A stretch of 64,000 nucleotides of DNA from Sulfuricurvum sp. (GTDB lineage Bacteria > Campylobacterota > Campylobacteria > Campylobacterales > Sulfurimonadaceae), in contig NZ_JAUYFF010000004.1 of the NCBI RefSeq assembly GCF_030691015.1, positions 1 through 64,000 on the forward strand. Reading direction: 5' to 3'. Position numbers and translations under genes: made by a program. Below are positions 27,380 to 35,338 of the stretch, piece after piece. How positions within the stretch are numbered: the first letter of the stretch is position 1; each line of letters opens with the position of its first letter. The notes below the pieces were generated by a model. That model was not told where the DNA came from. It saw only the letters and a program-made list of their open reading frames with translations, and did not search any database.

Positions 27380-27898
27380 TTATCCGTGACACCCTTTTCC
27401 GGTATAGCAGCTTTGTGCAGCCGCAATTTTGAGCAGTGCTTTATCGAGACTAAACGGATCATTGAGATCGTTTAAAATTTCATGATGGAAAATGGCACCG
27501 TCTTTTGAGATAATAAAGAGGGCTTTAGTAAACTCTCCATTCAGTTCCCCGCCTGATAAGCGAACCCCGTAGTAATCTCCGAATGCTTCATCATAATCAA
27601 AGCCTACGAGCCACTCTTCAAGTGGAGGCATTGTATGTTTGTCGGTGGCGACGATGAGCGTTTTGGTGATTCCCCCCAACGCGTTGATAAAGAGGATAGA
27701 ATCCATCTCTTTTAGTTGAGCGATACAGTTGTCGTCGATAAAGGGGAGGGTAATAATTAGCTGCGTTGAGCCGTTTTGTCCCCCGATGCGAAAGCTCTCT
27801 CCCGCACTGTTTTTGAGATCTACCCGCTCAGAAGAATATCCGATATCGAGGGGCATATCTTCGAGTTCTAAGAGGGCTGTATGATAGGTTATCTGCAT
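27380..27898 (-). CDS. Divergent thiol peroxidase (Tpx)-like protein
   Basis: A 172-residue thioredoxin-fold protein. The second half (FGDYYGVRLSGGELNGEFTK followed by ALFII) follows the Tpx peroxiredoxin pattern. The peroxidatic region reads LPFIDDNCIAQL: the cysteine is present but the preceding threonine of TxxC is absent. The C-terminus carries an extra CYTGKGC pair. The ATG at 27898 has AAAGGA 7 nt upstream; a longer frame overlaps the NifX-like gene. It lies 10 bp downstream of that gene, so a role in protecting or reducing metal-cofactor proteins is plausible but unproven. Confidence 0.7.
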   Translation of the reverse strand: MQITYHTALLELEDMPLDIGYSSERVDLKNSAGESFRIGGQNGSTQLIITLPFIDDNCIAQLKEMDSILFINALGGITKTLIVATDKHTMPPLEEWLVGFDYDEAFGDYYGVRLSGGELNGEFTKALFIISKDGAIFHHEILNDLNDPFSLDKALLKIAAAQSCYTGKGCHG

Positions 27899-27908
27899 TT
27901 TTGGTCCT

Positions 27909-28349
27909 TTATGCGGGATGAACGTAACGAAGATGTTCTGCGATCTCGGATGCAATGACGAAATGTTCGATCGCATGAGTGGCGGTTTTAATAAACGGGG
28001 GGATTTTATGGAGTTTGATACCGACATTTTTCATCGCAAACAAAGTGTTTAGACAATACTGATCAACTATGAGAATATTGGATTTCCCTATCACTTCGAG
28101 CAACGCATAGTGTTCGCTGATATGATAGGGGTCTTGAGCCAAAACACTTTCACATTCGCATGATTTCATTTTCGGGTCAATAACCATATTTCCTGAGTAC
28201 TTTTCCCAAGGATTGAGTTTGGTTTCAATATAGCGGTACCGTATATCTTTTCGGTCACCGCTCACTTCATAAAGTGAGAATTTCATACATGCACACGGGT
28301 TATTATGGTAAACACGTTCTCTCGCATCCAGGGGAATCGCAATGATCAT
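27909..28349 (-). CDS. NifX/NifB-family iron-molybdenum cofactor-binding protein
   Basis: A 146-residue protein beginning MIIAIPLDARE and ending with a domain layout like the NifX/NifY/VnfX family (PF02579), which binds and carries nitrogenase FeMo-cofactor precursors. Several cysteines (NPCACMKF, KSCECES) could hold clusters. The ATG at 28349 follows GAGGAG at 8 nt. A sigma-54-like sequence lies about 30 nt upstream (28381-28396). With nifB and nifV nearby, a role in FeMo-co trafficking is the simplest reading. Confidence 0.72.
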   Translation of the reverse strand: MIIAIPLDARERVYHNNPCACMKFSLYEVSGDRKDIRYRYIETKLNPWEKYSGNMVIDPKMKSCECESVLAQDPYHISEHYALLEVIGKSNILIVDQYCLNTLFAMKNVGIKLHKIPPFIKTATHAIEHFVIASEIAEHLRYVHPA

Positions 28350-28380
28350 GGGTAAACTCCTCACATTTCACTATAAGAAA

Positions 28381-28396
28381 TGCAATTTTTATTCTG
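28381..28396 (-). promoter_or_regulatory. Candidate sigma-54 promoter of the NifX-like/Tpx-like operon
   Basis: On the minus strand AGAAT-N5-TTGCA is seen, with the TTGC element about 32 nt before the ATG. It shares the layout AGAAY-N5-TTGCATT with the nifB upstream region (31346-31361). The -24 GG is reduced to AG, so the match is partial. Confidence 0.3.
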
Positions 28397-28462
28397 ATGT
28401 AGTTGTTGTGACAATAGATGGAATTTGAGATGCATAGATATATAGATATTTAGTAAATTTAG

Positions 28463-28468
28463 TATAAA
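28463..28468 (+). promoter_or_regulatory. Candidate -10 box of the FIST-GGDEF-EAL gene
   Basis: TATAAA within TATAAAAT, 30 nt upstream of the TTG start at 28498. It leaves room for a short leader with the GGAGGAAGG ribosome site. Confidence 0.35.
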
Positions 28469-28497
28469 ATTAGAATATTTAAAGTTTGGAGGAAGGT

Positions 28498-31281
28498 TTG
28501 CGGTTAATTAATCATAGATATGAAAACCGACATCTCCTTTCGTCCTTTATCGAAACACACATCCCTTCTTCGTATTCTATATTCATACAGCTCTTTAGTG
28601 GCAATATGGATCTTAGAGTGATCCAGTCTGTCCTTGATGAGATAGCCCTAAAACTTCCTAATGCCGTACTCATCGGTGCCACTACGGCAGGCGAGATTAT
28701 GAATGGATCAATGCAATCGAATGAGATTATCCTCGCTTTTTCTCTTTTTGATACGACCGATATAAAAAGTCGTTATTTCTCTTGCGCTGATTTTGAAAGC
28801 GGTGTTTTGGCAGCTTGTGAGCTTCTCAGTGAGCGGAGCAAAGCTTGTATTGCTTTCGGAGAAGGGTTGCATGGTGATTCGGAGTCCTTTTTAAGAGGAT
28901 TCGCATCGATTAGAGACGATATAATCGTAGCCGGCGGGAATGCTGGAGATGATTTGACATTTACCCATACCGCGATTATGCATAATGATACTGTTTATGA
29001 AAGAGGTATCGTTATTGTGGTACTGGAGAGTGATTGTTTGCAAGTACATAACAATTACTCTCTTAACTGGACATCTATCGGTAAAGAGATGGTGGTCACA
29101 CGTGCAGATAAAAATATTATTTATGAAATTGAAGGGCGCCCTGTCAAAGAGGTGTATGCCCATTATCTAGGACCAGATGCGGTTTCAATGCTTCCTGCAA
29201 GTGCAGTCGAATTTCCTTTTATTAAAGTTTGTGACGGAGTTAGGATTGCCAGATCGATGATTGGGCAAAATAAAAAGGGCGGGTTTGTGTATGCCGGCCA
29301 TTTTGAAAATGGGGATAAAGTTCGTTTTGCTATCGGAAACATTGAAGAGGTGCTTAATCATGCTTCCGACATACGAGAATCTGTCGCTTCTAGACCTGTT
29401 GAAGCTACCTATATCTATTCTTGCTCAGTCCGGAAAATGTTTTTGCAGGAGGAGCTTAATTATGAGTTTTCATTGATTAACGAAATAGCTCCGACAGCAG
29501 GATTTTTTACCTATGGAGAGTTTTTTCATTCCCCTCACGGCAATCAACTTCTTAATATCACGACTACGGCTCTTTCATTGAGTGAGTCGGATACGTTAAA
29601 TAGGTTTGAACCTTCAAAAGGGATACGCAATGTCCCTCACACAATGTTGAAATCTTTAACTCAGTTGGTCAATATAACTCAAAACGAGTTGGATGAAAAT
29701 ATCAAAATTCTTGATCAATACAAAATGGTGTTGGATCAGAGTTCGATTGTCTCTAAAACGAATGCGAAAGGGATTATTACCTATGCCAATGATGCATTTT
29801 GTGCTATTTCCGGATATAGCCGTGAAGAGCTGATCGGCCACCCTCATAACATAGGTCGCCATCCGGACAACCCTAAAAAACTGTACAAAGATTTATGGAG
29901 AACTATCAAATCGGGTAAAGTTTGGAAAGAGACATTTAAAAACATTACCAAAGACGGGCACGATTATTACGTCAAATCGGTTATAGCCCCTATCTTTGAT
30001 GAAGAGGGGAAAATTATTGAATATATTTCGGCTCGAAACGATGTTACGGAACTCGTCAAGCAAGAAAAAATCATTCAGCGTCAACTCCGAGATCCCCTTA
30101 CGGGATTGAAAAATCGTACGGCGCTGTTCAACGATTTGGAAAGCGGAGGCTCTGAAATAACCTTGATGCTTCTAAACATTGACCGGTTTTCAACGGTCAA
30201 CGATTATTTCGGATATGAGAACGGAGATTCCCTTTTAAAAAATTTCGCGCAGCATCTGCTTGAGACAATGCCTCATGAGTATCTCTATCGCATCAGCGGT
30301 GATGAGTTTGCCATAATCTGTATCGATAGAAAGTTTGATGAAATCTTACGCGATCAAATGTTTGAGCACATCAATAAGTTAGAAAATTTTAAATACAATG
30401 TAGCCGGAAATGATATTTCCATCACTATTACAGGCGGGATAGCGCATGCAACCTATTCGGATGTCTATAATCTTGCCCATATGGCTTTCAAAGAGGCAAA
30501 AGAGAAGCAAGCAAAATTGATTTTTTTCAATGACAATACGGCATTGACAGAGAAAACCCGTAATAATATATGGATGATCAATAAAATCAAATCGGCTATT
30601 GAAGACGATCGAATCGTCCCTTATTTTCAGGGGATTGTCGATAATACAACTCGACGAATTGTTAAATATGAAGCATTGATACGTCTTGTGGAAAAGGATG
30701 GTACCGTTTTAAGCCCGTTTTGGTTTTTAGAGCATGCAAAAAAATCAAAACTCTATGACAAATTGACCCGTATTATGATTCAAAAAACATTTGATGTTTT
30801 TGAACAAAACAACTATGAATTTTCGTTGAACCTTACCGTTCAGGATATTGTCTCCGATGAAACGAGAGAGTTTTTATATCAGATATTGGAGTCCTCACCT
30901 GCCGCTGAGCGATTGGTGTTTGAGATCGTGGAATCGGAAGGGATAGTCAATTATGAAGTGGTGGTGGAGTTCATCCATACCGTCAAAGGGTTCGGGTGTA
31001 AAATAGCGATTGACGATTTCGGTACCGGATATTCCAACTTCAGCTATTTAAGCAAACTCGATGTCGATTACATCAAAATAGACGGGTCTCTTATTAAAAA
31101 CATCAATCAAGACGACGACCACCTTTTTACTGTAGAGAGTATCCTCTTTTTTGCTAATCGCAAAGGGATTCAGACAATCGCCGAATTCGTTGAAGATGAG
31201 GCAATTTTCGCGAAAATGGTTGAACTCGGTATCGATTACTCACAAGGGTATCTTTTTTCTATCCCTAAGCCCACCATCTAA
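28498..31281 (+). CDS. FIST-PAS-GGDEF-EAL signalling protein
   Basis: A 927-residue soluble protein. FIST sensory domain (about 15-390) is followed by PAS (about 405-520, ITYANDAFCAISGYSREEL), GGDEF with SGDEF at 600-604, and EAL with E725-AL and DDFGTGYSNFSYL. All hallmark EAL residues seen (EAL, DDFG, KIDGS, QGYLF) are intact, and SGDEF is an accepted active variant, so it may make or degrade cyclic di-GMP. FIST domains are thought to bind small ligands such as amino acids. The TTG at 28498 is chosen because GGAGG lies 5 nt upstream. It sits between nif-related genes in a divergent arrangement. Confidence 0.9.
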   Translation: MRLINHRYENRHLLSSFIETHIPSSYSIFIQLFSGNMDLRVIQSVLDEIALKLPNAVLIGATTAGEIMNGSMQSNEIILAFSLFDTTDIKSRYFSCADFESGVLAACELLSERSKACIAFGEGLHGDSESFLRGFASIRDDIIVAGGNAGDDLTFTHTAIMHNDTVYERGIVIVVLESDCLQVHNNYSLNWTSIGKEMVVTRADKNIIYEIEGRPVKEVYAHYLGPDAVSMLPASAVEFPFIKVCDGVRIARSMIGQNKKGGFVYAGHFENGDKVRFAIGNIEEVLNHASDIRESVASRPVEATYIYSCSVRKMFLQEELNYEFSLINEIAPTAGFFTYGEFFHSPHGNQLLNITTTALSLSESDTLNRFEPSKGIRNVPHTMLKSLTQLVNITQNELDENIKILDQYKMVLDQSSIVSKTNAKGIITYANDAFCAISGYSREELIGHPHNIGRHPDNPKKLYKDLWRTIKSGKVWKETFKNITKDGHDYYVKSVIAPIFDEEGKIIEYISARNDVTELVKQEKIIQRQLRDPLTGLKNRTALFNDLESGGSEITLMLLNIDRFSTVNDYFGYENGDSLLKNFAQHLLETMPHEYLYRISGDEFAIICIDRKFDEILRDQMFEHINKLENFKYNVAGNDISITITGGIAHATYSDVYNLAHMAFKEAKEKQAKLIFFNDNTALTEKTRNNIWMINKIKSAIEDDRIVPYFQGIVDNTTRRIVKYEALIRLVEKDGTVLSPFWFLEHAKKSKLYDKLTRIMIQKTFDVFEQNNYEFSLNLTVQDIVSDETREFLYQILESSPAAERLVFEIVESEGIVNYEVVVEFIHTVKGFGCKIAIDDFGTGYSNFSYLSKLDVDYIKIDGSLIKNINQDDDHLFTVESILFFANRKGIQTIAEFVEDEAIFAKMVELGIDYSQGYLFSIPKPTI

Positions 31282-31345
31282 ATACCAATATTCTACATAC
31301 CCTTACAAAAACGTCGATTTTTGTTAATTCTCCTTTTTAAAGCCA

Positions 31346-31361
31346 TAGAACACTCTTTGCA
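31346..31361 (+). promoter_or_regulatory. Candidate sigma-54 promoter of nifB
   Basis: TAGAAC-ACTCT-TTGCA matches the Campylobacter-type RpoN consensus GGAAC-N5-TTGC except that the first G of the -24 pair is A. The predicted start lies about 60 nt before the nifB ATG. RpoN control of nif genes is normal in diazotrophs; no NifA site was found with confidence. Confidence 0.42.
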
Positions 31362-31435
31362 TTAACTCCATTAAGAAATGATTGCGTGCTGGATGAGGCA
31401 AGAAAATCATTTGATTTAATCTCAAGGAGATACCC

Positions 31436-32851
31436 ATGAGCTGTTCGTCAAGCCATAGCGAAGCTTTTATGCCCGATGACATCAAAGAGAAGATTCACAA
31501 TCATCCATGCTATTCAGAGGGGGCACACCACCATTATGCCCGTATCCACGTTGCGGTAGCCCCTGCGTGTAATATCCAATGCAACTACTGTAATCGTAAA
31601 TATGACTGTTCCAACGAGTCTCGACCGGGAGTAACGTCTGAACGATTGAGCCCGGAAGAGGCGGCAAAGAAAGTGATGTTTGTCGGCGGTGAAGTACAAC
31701 GAATGAGCGTTTTAGGAATTGCAGGTCCCGGTGATGCGCTGGCAAATCCTGCGAAGACATTTGAGACATTCGGACTGGTTCGTCAGTTTGCTCCCGATCT
31801 TAAACTCTGCTTGTCGACAAACGGCTTGGAATTGCCGAGTTTTATCGATGAAATGGTTGAACACAACATCGATCATATCACCGTAACGATCAATACCGTC
31901 GATGAGACCGGAGAGATCGGAAGTCAAATCTATCCGTGGATTTTCTATAACAACAAACGTATTTATGGAAAAGAGGCAGCAAGAATTTTGCTCGAGCGGC
32001 AGTTGGAAGGGATGCGTAAGTGTGTTGAAAAGGGGATTTTGATCAAAGCCAATTCGGTTCTTATTCCTGGGATCAATGACAAACATTTGGTAGAAGTTTC
32101 TAAAAAACTCAAAGAGATCGGTGTGTTCTTGCATAACATTATGCCGATTCTTTCTGAACCTGAATTCGGAACAAAGTTTGCCCTTGACGGTGTCCCGAGT
32201 GCTACCGATCAAGAACAAATGGCCGTTCAGGAAGCATGCGGCATGGATATGAAGCTCATGCAGCACTGCCGTCAATGTCGTGCCGATGCTGTAGGTCTTA
32301 TCGGTGAAGACCGCGGTGCGGAATTTACCAAAGATACATTTTCTGGACTCAGTTTCGACGAACTCCAAATCAAATACGATCTCGAAGCACGTCAAGCGGC
32401 CCAGGCAAAAATTGAAGAGTTCCGATTCTTTTTAGACAAGGCAAATGAGCGTGTTCGTAAAGAGAAAGAAGAACTCAGTTCTACCGGTGTGACTATTCTT
32501 GTCGCCGTTACGACGGCAGGCGAGGGGATGATCAATCAGCATTTCGGAAGTGTACGTGAATTTTTGATCTATGAAGCAGGGGACAAGGGGATTCGATTTA
32601 TCCACCATCGTAAAGTAGAGACAGAGTACTGTGCGGGACCGGACGGTACCAATCCTTTGACACCTATTTTGGAGAAACTCAAAGATATTCAATTAATCCT
32701 TACCGCAAAAATCGGCGGGTGTCCGCAAGATGATTTGAAATCAGCGGGAATAATTGCCGATCAAAGCTATGCGTATCAGCCGATTGAGTTATCTGTACTG
32801 AAAGCGTCACGCAAATATTTCGGGTTGGATGAAAACGCGGAAGTGAATTAA
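31436..32851 (+). CDS. nifB: Nitrogenase cofactor biosynthesis protein NifB
   Basis: A 471-residue radical SAM enzyme. The CX3CX2C cluster is C45, C49, C52 (CNIQCNYC). The SAM core is followed by a C-terminal NifX-like domain (about 350-465). NifB builds the NifB-co 8Fe-9S-C core of FeMo-co. AAGGAG precedes the ATG. It is followed 10 bp later by nifV on the same strand. Nitrogenase structural genes are not in this window. Complete in length, with no lost key residues noticed. Confidence 0.96.
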   Translation: MSCSSSHSEAFMPDDIKEKIHNHPCYSEGAHHHYARIHVAVAPACNIQCNYCNRKYDCSNESRPGVTSERLSPEEAAKKVMFVGGEVQRMSVLGIAGPGDALANPAKTFETFGLVRQFAPDLKLCLSTNGLELPSFIDEMVEHNIDHITVTINTVDETGEIGSQIYPWIFYNNKRIYGKEAARILLERQLEGMRKCVEKGILIKANSVLIPGINDKHLVEVSKKLKEIGVFLHNIMPILSEPEFGTKFALDGVPSATDQEQMAVQEACGMDMKLMQHCRQCRADAVGLIGEDRGAEFTKDTFSGLSFDELQIKYDLEARQAAQAKIEEFRFFLDKANERVRKEKEELSSTGVTILVAVTTAGEGMINQHFGSVREFLIYEAGDKGIRFIHHRKVETEYCAGPDGTNPLTPILEKLKDIQLILTAKIGGCPQDDLKSAGIIADQSYAYQPIELSVLKASRKYFGLDENAEVN

Positions 32852-32861
32852 GGAGCCGATT

Positions 32862-33977
32862 ATGGCACTCATAAATGACACCACTCTACGCGATGGGGAG
32901 CAGGCTCCCTACGTTGCCTTTAATACCGAAGAGAAACTTCGTATTGCGACACTGCTTGATGCATGCGGCGCCGATGAACTTGAAATCGGGATTGCGGCGA
33001 TGGGTGTCAAAGAGCGTGAGGATATCAAAGAGCTGTTAAATCTAGGGCTAAAGGCTCGGATGATGACATGGAACCGGATGAAGATGGAAGACTTGGATGC
33101 CTCCCTCTCATGCGGTGTTAAAGCCGTTGATCTCTCTATTCCTATCTCTGATTTGCTGATCGGTGTCAAATTCGGCGGAAGCAAATTAAAAGTTTTGGAT
33201 GAGCTTGAAGCTGTTGTAAGTGCCGCATCTGGCGAGGGGCTTTTTATCTGTATCGGAGGGGAAGACAGTTCACGCGGAGAACTTTCCTTTATACGCGATG
33301 TGATGGAGCTTGGACGTGAGTATGGTGCGCACCGTTTCCGCTATTGCGACACAATCGGTGTTATGACGCCGACACAAACGTACCAAACGGTAAAAGAGTT
33401 ATGCGGTTATGATCTGCTCCCTATTGAAATGCATACCCACAATGATTTCGGTCTTGCCAATGCCAATGCCCTCAGCGGACTTGATGCAGGAGCCATAGGG
33501 CTGAATACTACAGTGATCGGATTAGGAGAACGTGCCGGAAACGCATCGTTTGAACAGATTCTTATGGCACTTAAACATCTCTACGGAGAGTCAAGATCGA
33601 TCGATCCGCTTTTATTGCGTGATCTTGTACAAAGCGTTGCTCATGCCGCAAATATCAATTTGGCTTTCAACGCTCCTATCATCGGTGATCGGATATTTGC
33701 GCATGAGAGCGGTATCCATGCGGATGGGATGATGAAAGATTCCCATGCCTATGAGCCGTATGAAGCTCATGAAGTGGGGTTAGAGAGTTCATTCCCCATC
33801 GGCAAGCATTCAGGAAGTGCGACGATTCGCTACCATTTGGCACGAATGGGAATTAGTGCCGATAACTCTATTCTAGGGGACCTTTTACCGAAAATTCGTG
33901 AGATTGTTACGTCACGCAAACGTGTTCTCGACAATTTAGAATTAAAATCCCTTTATCAGGATGCGGTATGTTTATAG
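32862..33977 (+). CDS. nifV: Homocitrate synthase NifV
   Basis: A 371-residue HMGL-type acyltransferase. The N-terminus NDTTLRDGEQAP (5-16) and metal-binding HTHNDFG are typical of isopropylmalate/homocitrate synthases, and HESGIHADG and a GKHSG segment follow. Next to nifB it is best read as NifV, making homocitrate, the organic ligand of FeMo-co. AAGGAG lies upstream. It overlaps the next gene by 10 nt. It could in principle be a citramalate or isopropylmalate synthase paralogue, but gene context argues against that. Confidence 0.92.
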   Translation: MALINDTTLRDGEQAPYVAFNTEEKLRIATLLDACGADELEIGIAAMGVKEREDIKELLNLGLKARMMTWNRMKMEDLDASLSCGVKAVDLSIPISDLLIGVKFGGSKLKVLDELEAVVSAASGEGLFICIGGEDSSRGELSFIRDVMELGREYGAHRFRYCDTIGVMTPTQTYQTVKELCGYDLLPIEMHTHNDFGLANANALSGLDAGAIGLNTTVIGLGERAGNASFEQILMALKHLYGESRSIDPLLLRDLVQSVAHAANINLAFNAPIIGDRIFAHESGIHADGMMKDSHAYEPYEAHEVGLESSFPIGKHSGSATIRYHLARMGISADNSILGDLLPKIREIVTSRKRVLDNLELKSLYQDAVCL

Positions 33978-34795
33978 GGTGGCTTAAATATTCGGATGTT
34001 GCGGAACTGACCAAAATTTCCGAGGAGACAGGGTGGTTGTTGGACGGTTATCATGTGAAACTGATGATGATGCACGCTCCCCATTTGTGCTACGGTGCGT
34101 ATGAGGACGGGGTATTAGTCGGTGCCGTTATGGCCATAGAGTTTGAGACAACGGCCATGATTAAATATTTTATGGTGAAACCGAGTCACCAAAAACAAGG
34201 GATAGGAAAACGCCTTTTTAATACGTTGTTCGATGTCTTAAAAGAGGAACACCCCTCCCTTTATCTGCATGCTCATCCACTCTTAGAATCTTTTTTCAAG
34301 GGATATGGTTTTAAAAGTGTGATGGAAGTAGGGCGGTTTTTAAATGTCGGAAAAGTTCCACCCTTTAGCTTTACCAATGCACAAGCCAAAGAACTAGACG
34401 GCGGTAACTTTGATGCAACCATTCGTAAAATTGATTTGGAAACTTTCGGTGAAGATCGAATGCATTTTATGATGGATGAAATGGAGCGAAACAGTTCCCT
34501 TAAATTTGCCCTTCCCAATTCTTTTCAGCATTCCAGCGTAATCAATGCACGCGGCGTCTATCTCGGACCATGGCAATGCAGGGGAGGCTTTGAAGATGAA
34601 GCGGAGAAAATGATGCAGGGGGTTCTCTATTTTAGAGGACTCAAAAAAGTACTTGCAGATGTTCCGATGGGCAATCTCAATGCAGTTACATTATTTGAAA
34701 AATACCACTTCCAACAAAAAGGGACTTTTATCCATATGTGTTACGGTGAAGCGCGCATGATAAAATTTGAAAATATTTACGCATTTTCTTTATAG
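33968..34795 (+). CDS. GNAT acetyltransferase, probable double-domain
   Basis: A 275-residue protein. An N-terminal GNAT domain has the acetyl-CoA loop QKQGIG (about 77-82). A second GNAT-like half at about 130-270 has the C-terminal strand-helix pattern (GNLNAVTLFEKYHFQQKGTF) but no clear QxxGxG. Tandem-GNAT proteins of this sort acylate small molecules; the substrate is unknown. It begins 10 nt before the nifV stop, so it is translated with the nif genes. Confidence 0.82.
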   Translation: MFIGWLKYSDVAELTKISEETGWLLDGYHVKLMMMHAPHLCYGAYEDGVLVGAVMAIEFETTAMIKYFMVKPSHQKQGIGKRLFNTLFDVLKEEHPSLYLHAHPLLESFFKGYGFKSVMEVGRFLNVGKVPPFSFTNAQAKELDGGNFDATIRKIDLETFGEDRMHFMMDEMERNSSLKFALPNSFQHSSVINARGVYLGPWQCRGGFEDEAEKMMQGVLYFRGLKKVLADVPMGNLNAVTLFEKYHFQQKGTFIHMCYGEARMIKFENIYAFSL

Positions 34796-34818
34796 AAATC
34801 GGTTAAGGGGAGTTTGCG

Positions 34819-34824
34819 TATAAT
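34819..34824 (+). promoter_or_regulatory. -10 box (TATAAT) of the lipoprotein gene
   Basis: Perfect TATAAT 28 nt upstream of the ATG at 34853. It lies inside the upstream part of a longer frame (34814), which argues for the later start. Confidence 0.5.
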
Positions 34825-34852
34825 ACTACCAATACGATCTAAAAGGATGTCG

Positions 34853-35338
34853 ATGCGTTTTTCATGGATAGCAATATCAGCTTTATTGCTCTTTAGCGGT
34901 TGTGCGCAAAAGGGGGCATTTGACCTTTTTAAAATGGATGAGACACATGAACGTGCGGTAGAGCAGCTGCGCACAGGTTCAATCGTCCTCTCTTTAGAGA
35001 CCAAAGCGATTTTCTCTTCTTTGTATCTCAATAAAACAGATCCGATCAAATATAATGAAGGTGAAAATTTTATTGTTTCGGTTTATTTTGAAAAAGATGA
35101 TCGAACGAACAAAGTTAGAGAGTTAGAGTCTAACGGCTATACAGTGAGCCTAAACGGAAAAAAAGCAACCCTTATCGAGCCTCTTGATGATAAAGATCCA
35201 AAACGCTCTTTTATGCCGATCCAAAACGCTTGGAATCGGTACTATTTTATCCGTTTTAATTCGGATTTAAACTCTTCTTTATCGCTTCGGCTCGAAAATA
35301 ATCAGACTGGGAAGGTTGTGTTAAAGTATCAAAAATAG
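34853..35338 (+). CDS. Putative lipoprotein (Cj0842-like position)
   Basis: A 161-residue protein with a lipoprotein signal: MRFSWIAISALLLFSGC, lipobox LFSGC with C17. The mature part is mostly beta-strand and charged, with no recognised domain. AAGG lies 6 nt before the ATG at 34853. In C. jejuni a lipoprotein gene lies between mobB and slt, so this looks like the core gene separated from mobB by the 27-kb insertion. Its last 83 nt overlap the end of slt in convergent orientation. Confidence 0.75.
   Translation: MRFSWIAISALLLFSGCAQKGAFDLFKMDETHERAVEQLRTGSIVLSLETKAIFSSLYLNKTDPIKYNEGENFIVSVYFEKDDRTNKVRELESNGYTVSLNGKKATLIEPLDDKDPKRSFMPIQNAWNRYYFIRFNSDLNSSLSLRLENNQTGKVVLKYQK

Noticed and set aside
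28398-28413. TGT-N10-ACA, a possible NifA activator site before the NifX-like gene
   Set aside because: Only six fixed bases in AT-rich DNA. It abuts the proposed -24 element, whereas NifA sites normally lie about 100 bp upstream. Kept as chance.
31305-31324. ACAAAAA/TTTTTGT hairpin after the GGDEF-EAL gene
   Set aside because: The stem is almost only A-T pairs, so it is too weak to call a terminator.
31712-32395. 227-codon minus-strand frame inside nifB
   Set aside because: Antisense shadow of a conserved radical SAM enzyme; no family resemblance.
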